NCBI GenBank assembly: GCA_028688525.1
Contig: JAQTYA010000005.1
Coordinates: 1 to 64,000 of the forward strand
Length of the DNA: 64,000 nucleotides
Direction: 5' to 3'
From: Methylococcus sp.
Lineage (GTDB): Bacteria > Pseudomonadota > Gammaproteobacteria > Methylococcales > Methylococcaceae
The notes under the pieces are model-generated. The model was not told where the DNA came from and did not search any database. It worked only from the letters and a program-made list of their open reading frames with translations. How positions within the stretch are numbered: the first letter of the stretch is position 1; each line of letters starts with the position of its first letter. Shown piece by piece: positions 1 to 6,088 of the stretch. Position numbers and translations under genes: made by a program.

Positions 1-667
1 CGTTTTTAACGCAGGATTTAGTAGCCTCTTTCCAATGGTAATCGGCGGCGCACGCCGGGCGGCTTACGCAATTGCCGGACGAGTCGCGGTAGGTGTCCGC
101 CGGACAGACGGCAGAACACGATTGCCCAACCCGTTCGGTCCCCGAAGGACAGGCGTCGGCGTTTCGGCACATATTGGACGAGGCGTCATAACTGCCGCCG
201 GAAGGGCAAGGACTCGTGGAAATACAGGAGGGGTGCCCGTTGGGGAGCGTAGTGGTGCCAGGGGTGTAACCGGCAGGACAAGAGGGCGACGAAGGAGGAC
301 TATCGGAATAACAAAGAATTTGTTGGCCAGTCGGATTAACAGTGACATAAGGCGGCGGACAGGAGCCATAAGTAGAGCAGGCCGTTCCGCTGCCATTGTT
401 GCACATACCCCACGAATTACCCGGACCGCCTGGACCTTTATAACCGCCGCGAGTAGAACAATAAGCCGCCGCGGCCTCAGCAAGGGAAGAGTATTCCCCA
501 GAACCGCAAGACCAATAAATCGTAGCGGGAAAGTTGTTCTGAGCGACGTTAGTGCCTTCAATCGCCGGAACGGCGGGGTAATCGTCGGCGAAGGCGGACA
601 GGGCGAAAACTAGAAGAAAACCGGCAAGTGCGGTTTTTATGAATTCAACTAAATGGACGGAACGCAT
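1..667 (-). CDS. Cysteine-rich minor coat/adsorption protein (pIII-like), 3' end outside the window
   Basis: Reading leftwards from an ATG at 667 the frame stays open for 222 codons to the window edge. Residues about 8-26 form a signal peptide ending near AFA-DD. The mature part is rich in Gly, Ser, Pro and Cys, with repeated short modules of the type CPSG, CPAG and CSTYGSC. This position, last after the coat gene and terminator, with a secreted Cys-rich low-complexity body, is what pIII-type receptor-binding proteins of filamentous phages look like. The start overlaps the end of the preceding small gene by 23 nt. The receptor-binding assignment is inference from position and composition; sequence identity between pIII proteins is usually low. 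Confidence 0.7.
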   Translation of the reverse strand, partial: MRSVHLVEFIKTALAGFLLVFALSAFADDYPAVPAIEGTNVAQNNFPATIYWSCGSGEYSSLAEAAAAYCSTRGGYKGPGGPGNSWGMCNNGSGTACSTYGSCPPPYVTVNPTGQQILCYSDSPPSSPSCPAGYTPGTTTLPNGHPSCISTSPCPSGGSYDASSNMCRNADACPSGTERVGQSCSAVCPADTYRDSSGNCVSRPACAADYHWKEATKSCVKN

Positions 668-776
668 AAAACGCAATCCCCATACCGGCAACGAAGAAGG
701 CGAACATATAAAGATCGATCACAATTCCACCCCCACAGAAGACCAGAAGGTAGGCAAGCTCGGAGTCGCGCGCCAA
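645..776 (-). CDS. Small hydrophobic phage protein, 43 aa (minor coat-like)
   Basis: A short frame between the coat gene terminator and the adsorption gene. TTG at 776 is the only good start after an upstream in-frame stop at 801-803, and a G-rich stretch just upstream could serve as ribosome binding site. The product has two hydrophobic segments, about residues 8-22 (ending VFCGGGIVI) and 23-38 (LYMFAFFVAGMGIAF), and ends RPFS. Filamentous phages carry one or two such tiny virion-tip or assembly proteins near the coat genes (pVII/pIX class), but the identity here is only positional. The TTG start is uncertain; an internal GTG or ATG would leave a shorter peptide. Confidence 0.5.
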   Translation of the reverse strand: MARDSELAYLLVFCGGGIVIDLYMFAFFVAGMGIAFYAFRPFS

Positions 777-804
777 CTGCCCACCACCCCCCTGTTCTTC
801 TCAG

Positions 805-834
805 AAAAACCCCTGGCGGGTTTCTCCGCCAGGG
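805..834 (-). terminator. Rho-independent terminator after the major coat gene
   Basis: Read leftwards, a perfect 9-bp stem CCCTGGCGG / CCGCCAGGG with a 6-nt loop is followed by GTTTTT. It lies directly behind the coat gene. A strong terminator behind the coat gene, raising coat mRNA over downstream genes, is the arrangement known from Ff phages. Confidence 0.85.
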
Positions 835-844
835 CGACAGCGGC

Positions 845-1063
845 TTAGCTCCAGCCGAGCTTCTTGGCGATCACGGTACCGCCTTTGATAAGCAGACCGA
901 CACCGACCGCCGCCGTGAAATAGGTAGTCAGCGTCGAAGTAACGCCGGAGAAGTCGATAGCGGAGGACAGATCGCCGACACCGGCAGCCGAAGCCGCCCC
1001 AGCACCAGTTGCCACAGCCAGAACAAACGCCGCCTTAGCGGCAAGCTTTGCACCACGTTTCAT
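845..1063 (-). CDS. Major coat protein (pVIII-type), precursor of 72 aa
   Basis: Forms the helical capsid of the filamentous particle after insertion in the inner membrane. Residues 1-27 are a signal peptide (MKRGAKLAAK start, hydrophobic core, cleavage near ASA). The mature part has an amphipathic segment, a membrane segment (TAAVGVGLLIKGGTVI) and a basic C-terminus ending KKLGWS, which would face the DNA. Size and three-part layout are those of inovirus coat proteins. An ATG 12 nt further upstream (1075) is in frame, but the GAGGTG ribosome binding site sits at proper distance only from the ATG at 1063, so I chose the shorter form. Confidence 0.85.
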   Translation of the reverse strand: MKRGAKLAAKAAFVLAVATGAGAASAAGVGDLSSAIDFSGVTSTLTTYFTAAVGVGLLIKGGTVIAKKLGWS

Positions 1064-1071
1064 AAAGCACC

Positions 1072-1329
1072 TCATTTATGGAAGAACGGATAAAGCACCA
1101 TACGACCGCCCACGATGAGCAGTAGACACGGCGCCACTAGGAGAAACCCCGAACCGATAGCGTTCGCAACCGCGACCGGATCAAGGGATGCGGGATCGAA
1201 AATCCCTGCATTCGTAATTGCCGTGTATTCGGCCTGAGTTTGCAGGACATAACCGGGACAGTTCGGAGGCGCCGCCGCCGCATCAAGAAGAAGACGCCCG
1301 GTAGAGTCAGCATTCAGACACACGGCCAT
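1072..1329 (-). CDS. Small phage membrane protein, 85 aa
   Basis: N-terminal half is polar with two cysteines (positions 4 and 24). The C-terminal half has one membrane segment (about residues 57-78, rich in Leu, Val and Ile) and a short aromatic tail ending YPFFHK. It sits between the ssDNA-binding gene and the coat gene, where many inoviruses encode a minor coat or coat-like membrane protein. No family was recognised beyond this context. Confidence 0.65.
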   Translation of the reverse strand: MAVCLNADSTGRLLLDAAAAPPNCPGYVLQTQAEYTAITNAGIFDPASLDPVAVANAIGSGFLLVAPCLLLIVGGRMVLYPFFHK

Positions 1330-1340
1330 GATTCAATACC

Positions 1341-1679
1341 TCAAGTGACCTTTGCCGACGACGCCGTATTAATAGGCAACGCTGAAGCGGCCTTCACTGG
1401 CTTGATATCGGTAACGGTATCTCGAAACTCGCCCTTACCGGTTGCCATCTGTTCAATCGTCACGTCACATTCCACGCCTTCAGGTACGAATGGCAAATCC
1501 ATAACTTGCTGATAAACGTGAGGTAAAGCCCGCAGATCGACGCCGGCATAACCGGCACGGGTGCCGGTCGATGTGTCTTGACGGCATACCGTGTAAACCC
1601 GAGTAAAATCGAATTTCACCTTGCTAGTTTCCACTTCACCTTGATGGCGCGAGGCGCCTATAACTTTCATGATTGCCAT
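1341..1679 (-). CDS. Phage ssDNA-binding protein (gene V-like), 112 aa
   Basis: Expected to coat the viral single strand made by rolling-circle replication and hold it for packaging. The size (112 aa), the position immediately downstream of rep (3-nt gap) and the beta-rich, small-domain appearance fit the gene V/Gp2-type ssDNA-binding proteins of filamentous phages. Basic and aromatic residues are concentrated in the first 60 residues (SRHQGEVE, KVKFDFTRVYTVCRQ). The C-terminal 20 residues look disordered. Identification rests mainly on gene order and size. Confidence 0.7.
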   Translation of the reverse strand: MAIMKVIGASRHQGEVETSKVKFDFTRVYTVCRQDTSTGTRAGYAGVDLRALPHVYQQVMDLPFVPEGVECDVTIEQMATGKGEFRDTVTDIKPVKAASALPINTASSAKVT

Positions 1680-1682
1680 ATG

Positions 1683-2972
1683 TCACCCATAAGCAGCTAG
1701 GGAAGAAACCACGGCCCCATCGGGAAGCCGCATAAAGTTCGGCGTTATCGCATCTAAGCACGTGCGGTAGTCGCCAAAATCGAGAGATTTGGGAAGTTCC
1801 GGAATACAGATTTCATCAAGGACAGCATCGCCCTTCAGTTCGCGCAAGGCGTAAAACCAGCGTCCGAACTGACGCCGGACAATGGCAATGCCCGCTTCGA
1901 CAGTAAGCGATACCGTTTTTTTTAGAGTCTGAATGCGAGCCTGGACGGCGGAAAGGAATCCGAAGCAGGGATAAGCTCCGGCAAGGTATTTTCCGGGCTC
2001 AAGCAGGACATCAAGCGGAATTTCACGGGCTTGGTTATGCCATTCGCATTCAATGCGGGTCCAGGCCGCCAATTCCTCGAAGCGATCACCGAGAAACCCG
2101 CGTCCAAGCTGTAAGCCTTTCTGATAAACGCGCGAGAGCTTGCCGGATTTGCGAGAGCCAACATAGAAGGTACGGCCACGAGGATCAGTTTCGCCGAGCC
2201 AGTCTCCTTTCATCTCACAACGAGGACGGCGAGCCGTAAGGGCGTAGCCGCCATCGAGGTAATCGGCCCGCGCTTGCTCAGGGCTGTAGGAGCCGTCGAA
2301 CAAATCGGCGGCTAGGTCGACGCGAGTAATTCGGGCGGTCTGGCATTCGGATAGGAAGGCATGTAGCCGAGTTTCCCAACCGGGCTTGGCGCGAAGGCAG
2401 CCGGAGCCGGTGACCTGCACGAGTACGGTTTCGTTTTGACCGCCGATGGAGACGAAACCCCAGTCCATACCGAGTACCCAGGTTTCCTGGTAGAAGTTCA
2501 GGCCCGCTGAACGTTGAGAGACAACACCGAAACCGAAGATGGAAACCAGATTTTCCGAAAGAACAGAAACGCAATCGGAATCGGAGAGCCACGGCCCACG
2601 AACTTCGGATTTTTTGAGGGTGAAAGAAACCTGATCCACAAAACCCGCCCGGCTCGATACGGTGCTATTCGGTTTAGGGATACGCACGAACTGTGCGCGA
2701 GAACCTTTAGCACGAACCTCAAGAATTTCGGTTCCATCGTCGAATACCTCACCGGCATCGACGCCTCCCGTTACCCCCATGTTATTAATGGGGGGAAACT
2801 CAAGCGCCGGGCGCGCGCACGGCTGCGCCGAAGGCGCGCCCGGCGCTTGGCGCTGGAACCCCCATACCTCGCCCGGCATCAATCCCGGTTCATTACGCGG
2901 CATCGTGTATTCCGATTTAATGGCGTCGATTTTGGGGTTGAATTCCTGAACAGTTTTGCTACGCTTTGCCAT
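1683..2972 (-). CDS. Rolling-circle replication initiator (phage Rep, replication initiation factor family)
   Basis: Nicks the double-stranded phage DNA at its origin and is joined to the 5' end, starting rolling-circle synthesis. The 429-aa product has the landmarks of the PF02486-type replication initiation factor: RVDLAADLFDG at about residue 214, a GRTFYVGSRKSGKLSRVYQKG stretch (about 265-285) containing the likely catalytic Tyr, then RIECEWHNQAREIPLDVL with the acidic residues. Length is normal for inovirus Rep. A strong pair of hairpins lies inside its 5' coding part (2774-2849) and may be the origin. The frame starts at ATG 2972 and is followed closely by the ssDNA-binding gene, suggesting one operon. 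Confidence 0.85.
   Translation of the reverse strand: MAKRSKTVQEFNPKIDAIKSEYTMPRNEPGLMPGEVWGFQRQAPGAPSAQPCARPALEFPPINNMGVTGGVDAGEVFDDGTEILEVRAKGSRAQFVRIPKPNSTVSSRAGFVDQVSFTLKKSEVRGPWLSDSDCVSVLSENLVSIFGFGVVSQRSAGLNFYQETWVLGMDWGFVSIGGQNETVLVQVTGSGCLRAKPGWETRLHAFLSECQTARITRVDLAADLFDGSYSPEQARADYLDGGYALTARRPRCEMKGDWLGETDPRGRTFYVGSRKSGKLSRVYQKGLQLGRGFLGDRFEELAAWTRIECEWHNQAREIPLDVLLEPGKYLAGAYPCFGFLSAVQARIQTLKKTVSLTVEAGIAIVRRQFGRWFYALRELKGDAVLDEICIPELPKSLDFGDYRTCLDAITPNFMRLPDGAVVSSLAAYG
2774..2849. other. Two adjacent hairpins inside rep; candidate replication origin or packaging signal
   Basis: First inverted repeat: CCCCCAT (2774-2780) with ATGGGGG (2788-2794). Second: CAAGCGCCGGGCGCG (2801-2815), perfectly complementary to 2835-2849, with a 19-nt loop that itself holds CGGC/GCCG. 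Together they span codons about 42-67 of rep. Coding constraint alone does not explain a perfect 15-bp GC-rich arm pair. In pT181-type plasmids, whose initiators belong to the same broad family, the double-strand origin lies in the rep coding sequence. The role is inference. Confidence 0.5.
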
Positions 2973-3047
2973 GTCGGCTTTCTCCTTATCGTCTAAACAC
3001 TCAACAAGCCGGCAATAAAAGGGCGACTCACCGCCCTTTTTCTTTGC

Positions 3048-3230
3048 CTATCCAATACAACCCAGATCGCCGGTTATGGCCCGAAGCCATACGACCGTCG
3101 AAACTGTCAGCGATAAACCCAACGACGCCCCGCCAATCAGCGCGCACCACTGAAGGCGCTCGATAAAGCGTTCGTAAACCTCTTCAGACTTCACTACGTT
3201 CTCCCAGGACTTGCGGTATTGCTCAGGCAT
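3048..3230 (-). CDS. Small phage membrane protein, 60 aa, first gene of the leftward operon
   Basis: Starts with a polar, helical N-terminus (MPEQYRKSWENV...) and has one membrane segment (about residues 28-50: WCALIGGASLGLSLTVSTVVWL). A GGAAG ribosome binding site lies 6-9 nt ahead of the ATG. It is followed after 75 nt by rep. Function unknown; short single-pass proteins at this position occur in other inovirus genomes. Confidence 0.5.
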   Translation of the reverse strand: MPEQYRKSWENVVKSEEVYERFIERLQWCALIGGASLGLSLTVSTVVWLRAITGDLGCIG

Positions 3231-3354
3231 GGCGTTCTTCCACGCCGATCAGCGGAAGCAGCAGCCGAGCAGAGACAAAGGGATCACGAGCCACCGGCCC
3301 AGGAGCACCAAGGCCGGACTTACGGAACGGACGGGGAAGACCCGACCGAAAGGC

Positions 3355-3386
3355 AATAAAAAAGGCCCGCCGGTCTGGCATGGGCC
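3355..3386 (-). terminator. Leftward rho-independent terminator ahead of the phage operon
   Basis: Read leftwards: GGCCC ... GGGCC stem with an inner GCC/GGC pairing, then TTTTTTATT. It would stop any transcript entering from the right before the small membrane gene and rep. No leftward gene lies directly upstream of it, so it probably insulates the phage operon. Confidence 0.5.
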
Positions 3387-3556
3387 AAGTGCTGGACTTA
3401 CCAGCGTGGGAGATGATCGGGAAATAGGTGCCCCCGCCTAGGTTGACCGACCCACCCGCCAACGACGACAGAACGCCGGAGGCCGGTACGGCAGGGGCAT
3501 TGAAAAAAACAGATGGACTAAGCTTTAAATGCGAAGAAGCTTTAGAGGAACAACGA

Positions 3557-3862
3557 ATGAAAATTCTAGCCAAAACGCTCTTTGCGGTACTTTGCTTTGG
3601 AGCAGAAACACAAGCAGCCGGATATAACTGGGATGCTGAACGCGAGAACCGAAAGAAGCTCATGCCGGGATTCATGAAAGACATGCACGAGACGTACATG
3701 AAAGCCTGGAAGCGCCGCATGCCGCAGCACATACGCCCTACGAACAAGGCACTAGACCCAGAATTCGACGACTCAATACCAACGAAAAAGCCCCTAAAGG
3801 AGTGCATCAAGCCCGGCAATCTCATTGACGACCAAGTTTTAAGGTGTATGCAGGGGAAGTGA
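3557..3862 (+). CDS. Small exported protein of unknown function, 101 aa, on the prophage
   Basis: An upstream ATG in the same frame (3428) would add 43 unlikely residues. The ATG at 3557 has GAGGAAC in ribosome-binding distance and opens a signal peptide (MKILAKTLFAVLCFGAETQA, cleavage near AETQA-AG). The mature chain of about 80 residues is strongly charged, with repeated KDMHETYMKAWKRRMP-like helices and a C-terminal pair of cysteines (KECIKPG and RCMQGK). It points opposite to the structural genes and lies beside the repressor, as extra 'moron' genes of prophages often do. No family recognised. Confidence 0.6.
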   Translation: MKILAKTLFAVLCFGAETQAAGYNWDAERENRKKLMPGFMKDMHETYMKAWKRRMPQHIRPTNKALDPEFDDSIPTKKPLKECIKPGNLIDDQVLRCMQGK

Positions 3863-3890
3863 GCTAGGTCGGGCATGGTCAAGGCCTGAT

Positions 3891-3950
3891 GGTTAACTTA
3901 TGTGAACCAACATTAGTTTACATCAGTAACCCTTGTCAACCCCTGTAAAC
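3891..3950. promoter_or_regulatory. Repeated TGTNAAC half-sites: probable repressor operators
   Basis: The 7-mer TGTNAAC occurs at 3901-3907, 3934-3940 and 3944-3950, and its complement GTTNACA at 3916-3922, with a near match (GTTAACT) at 3892-3898. The copies at 3934 and 3944 are 10 bp apart, one helical turn. They fill the gap between the exported-protein gene and the XRE repressor, where an autoregulating repressor would bind. Function is inference. Confidence 0.5.
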
Positions 3951-3995
3951 GTTCATACCCTGAAACCTCACACACCGTGCAAAGAGGCTAGAGCC

Positions 3996-4352
3996 ATGAA
4001 AACAACCCGAGACTACATAGAAGCGGCAAAAGCAAGCCTAGGAATACAAAGCGACTACGCCCTAGCGAAATGGCTAGGCGTTAGCAAAGCGACGGCAAGC
4101 CACTGGAAAAGCGGACGAAGCACCGTAGACGACTACGCCGCCGTACGAATAGCCGCCGAGCTAAAAATAGACCCCATCGAAGTGATCGCCGTGGCAAATC
4201 TGGAACGGGAAAAGGACGAAAAGCGGCGGGATTTCTGGCGAACATTTTGTCCACCCGCCTCCCCCATTGCGGGAACGCTTTTGTTTGCAGTCTCAAGCGC
4301 TTACACCGTAAAAGCGCAAGTGCTTGATTTGATTGAATGTATATTATGTTAA
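3996..4352 (+). CDS. XRE-type phage repressor (DUF3693-like)
   Basis: DNA-binding regulator expected to hold the prophage silent. Residues about 5-55 form a helix-turn-helix (YALAKWLGVSKATASHWKSG), followed by an acidic linker and a KRRDFWRTF stretch typical of the DUF3693 group of inovirus regulators. The track of residues after that is hydrophobic (PIAGTLLFAVSSAYTV). I chose the ATG at 3996, preceded by AAAGAGG, over one 63 nt upstream. The last codons (GAA TGT ATA TTA TGT TAA) lie within the dif site at 4327-4354, so the C-terminus and stop codon come from the attachment sequence. Confidence 0.75.
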   Translation: MKTTRDYIEAAKASLGIQSDYALAKWLGVSKATASHWKSGRSTVDDYAAVRIAAELKIDPIEVIAVANLEREKDEKRRDFWRTFCPPASPIAGTLLFAVSSAYTVKAQVLDLIECILC

Positions 4353-4354
4353 AT
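4327..4354 (+). other. dif: dif-type XerC/XerD site, right phage-chromosome junction (attR)
   Basis: The 17 nt TGTATATTATGTTAAAT at 4338-4354 are identical to the central region plus XerD arm of the Escherichia coli dif site (known consensus GGTGCGCATAA-TGTATA-TTATGTTAAAT). The 11-nt XerC arm on the phage side (4327-4337) keeps only the AA next to the centre and one other base. A perfect chromosomal XerD arm joined to a degenerate phage-side arm is expected at one end of an element integrated through XerC/XerD. It also marks this locus as the chromosome dimer resolution region. Confidence 0.82.
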
Positions 4355-4391
4355 AAGCGAATCTTTCGAGTCTATATCACACAAATTTCAG

Positions 4392-5978
4392 ATGAATAAG
4401 CCATCCACCCCTCCTTTGTCTCGCATGCTTGAGTACCTTCTGACGTATCACCGCGGCTTGTTCGCGACCGTGTTTCTGTTACCGCTGTCTGTCATCTACG
4501 GCGCGTACATGGATCTTCGAAATCGGCTGGTGTTCCTGTTCAAAAGCGCGCCCGCTGCGCACGATCAGAAAGTTGCTGAGGTGGTTCGCCAAATCCAGCT
4601 CTGGCAACAGCAAGGCTGCCTCGAGAAGCTATGCACGGGACGATCCGGCTGGAAAAGCATGAGTGAATTGGTACCCCGGTATAAATATTCGCACAGGAAA
4701 ATTTATATCGACCTATACGATGTGTTGGAAATCGATGCGTCACGGCGCACAGTCAGAGTCGAACCGCTCGTGACCATGGGGCAACTTTCTTCCAGCTTGA
4801 TGTCGGCGGGCTGGATGCTGCCCGTCGTGCCGGAATTGAACGATTTAACCGTGGGCGGTTTGATCATGGGCTTCGGAGTAGAAACCAGTAGCCATAAATA
4901 TGGCCTTTTCCAGCATATATGCGAGTCGTTCGAGATCGTGACAGCCGAAGGTAAGCTAGTCCGCTGCAGCCCCAATGAAAATTCGGAGTTGTTCAGACAG
5001 GTTCCATGGAGCCATGGAACCCTTGGGTTTCTGGTTGCAACCGAGGTTAAAATCATACCGGCCAGAAAGTACGTCCGAGTGGATTATCGCCCTGTATTTT
5101 CACTGGAGCAGATGGTGACAATTTTCGAAAACGAATCCCGAAACATGGATAACGATTTCATCGAAGGCATCGTCTATAGCAAGGATAGCGCTGTCATCAT
5201 GTGTGGCCGCTTAACGGATCAGGCACAAGGCGACGGCCCGATCAATTCACTGAATCGCTGGTATAAACCATGGTTTTACAAGCACGTCGAAACCTATCTG
5301 AATGCGGGCAAAAACGGCTGCGAGTACATTCCCGTCAAGGATTACTTTCACCGCCATACCCGAGGCTATTTCTGGATGATGGAAGAGATTATTCCATTCG
5401 GTAACCATCCCCTATTCCGTGCCGCGCTGGGTTGGGCGCTGCCGCCGCGGATAGAACTGCTAAAATATACTGAAACCGAAACGACGCGCGAATTGCGCGA
5501 ACGACACCAAATCATTCAAGATATGCTAGTACCGGTGCGGTATTTGAAACGTTCTATCGAATATTTCGATGAACAGACGGCGCTCTATCCGCTTTGGCTT
5601 TCCCCTATGTCCATATGGAGCAGCGATGGAAATAACGGTTTCATCCACACTTTTCGCGACACGCAAGGAGCCGAGGATACATTGTTTGTCGATATAGGAG
5701 CTTACGGCACGCTAAAAAGGAATGGGCTTGATGCCAGAAATGTGTTAGGTCTGCTCGAGCAGTTCGTGTTGGAACACAAAGGTTATCAGGCGCTTTATGC
5801 AAAAACCGCGCTGAGCCGCACCGATTTCCGGCGCATGTTCGACCACGCAGACTATGATCGCTTACGCGAAAAGTTGCCTATGTGCACGCTTGCATTCGAT
5901 GAGGTGTATGACAAGGTATCGTCCGCAGGACGGGCGGCTCCCGTTGAAATCAGACAATTGAAAAAGAACAAACACTGA
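4392..5978 (+). CDS. Sterol C-24 reductase, DHCR24-like FAD oxidoreductase
   Basis: Predicted to reduce the delta-24 double bond of the sterol side chain with an FAD cofactor at the membrane. The 528-aa product aligns from end to end with what I remember of animal DHCR24 (516 aa): N-terminal membrane segment (about 20-42), FAD-binding domain with VRVEPLVTMGQ, LNDLTVGGLIMGFG and SSHKYGLFQHICESFE (about 125-185), TLGFLVATEVKIIPA, and the family-specific YKPWFYKHVE, FHRHTRGYFW and DMLVPVRYLKRS. No ribosome binding site is obvious. It stands alone, 38 nt after the dif site, away from other sterol genes. Sterols with saturated side chains are known from Methylococcus. An unrelated substrate is possible but less likely. 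Confidence 0.85.
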   Translation: MNKPSTPPLSRMLEYLLTYHRGLFATVFLLPLSVIYGAYMDLRNRLVFLFKSAPAAHDQKVAEVVRQIQLWQQQGCLEKLCTGRSGWKSMSELVPRYKYSHRKIYIDLYDVLEIDASRRTVRVEPLVTMGQLSSSLMSAGWMLPVVPELNDLTVGGLIMGFGVETSSHKYGLFQHICESFEIVTAEGKLVRCSPNENSELFRQVPWSHGTLGFLVATEVKIIPARKYVRVDYRPVFSLEQMVTIFENESRNMDNDFIEGIVYSKDSAVIMCGRLTDQAQGDGPINSLNRWYKPWFYKHVETYLNAGKNGCEYIPVKDYFHRHTRGYFWMMEEIIPFGNHPLFRAALGWALPPRIELLKYTETETTRELRERHQIIQDMLVPVRYLKRSIEYFDEQTALYPLWLSPMSIWSSDGNNGFIHTFRDTQGAEDTLFVDIGAYGTLKRNGLDARNVLGLLEQFVLEHKGYQALYAKTALSRTDFRRMFDHADYDRLREKLPMCTLAFDEVYDKVSSAGRAAPVEIRQLKKNKH

Positions 5979-6088
5979 ATTGGGCTGGGCCCTAAGGTAT
6001 CCGGCTTGTAAGCAATGGGTATTTCGGGCAAACTCTATCCCCATAAGGCATGGCACGTTTGTTTTTGCCGGAGTTTGCCCATAAGCTT

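Larger units (their letters stand above)
1..4354. mobile_element. Integrated filamentous phage (inovirus-type prophage), right part
   Basis: Gene order is that of a filamentous phage read leftwards: rolling-circle Rep, ssDNA-binding protein, small membrane protein, major coat protein with signal peptide, rho-independent terminator, small hydrophobic protein and cysteine-rich adsorption protein. A divergent repressor lies at the right end. The element ends in a dif-like XerC/XerD site at 4327-4354, the usual integration target of phages that use the host recombinases. No integrase is visible. The left part, where pVI- and pI/Zot-like morphogenesis genes would be expected, is outside the window, so whether the phage is complete cannot be judged. 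Confidence 0.88.

Noticed and set aside
35..613. Rightward 192-codon frame over the start of the window, and a second leftward frame at 64-561
   Set aside because: Both are Arg/Thr/Pro-rich shadows of the leftward adhesin-like gene, whose frame has a signal peptide and regular cysteine modules.
3223..3882. Leftward 219-codon frame across the right phage end
   Set aside because: It overlaps the rightward gene at 3557-3862 with a better ribosome binding site and signal peptide, contains the terminator hairpin, and has no recognisable domain.
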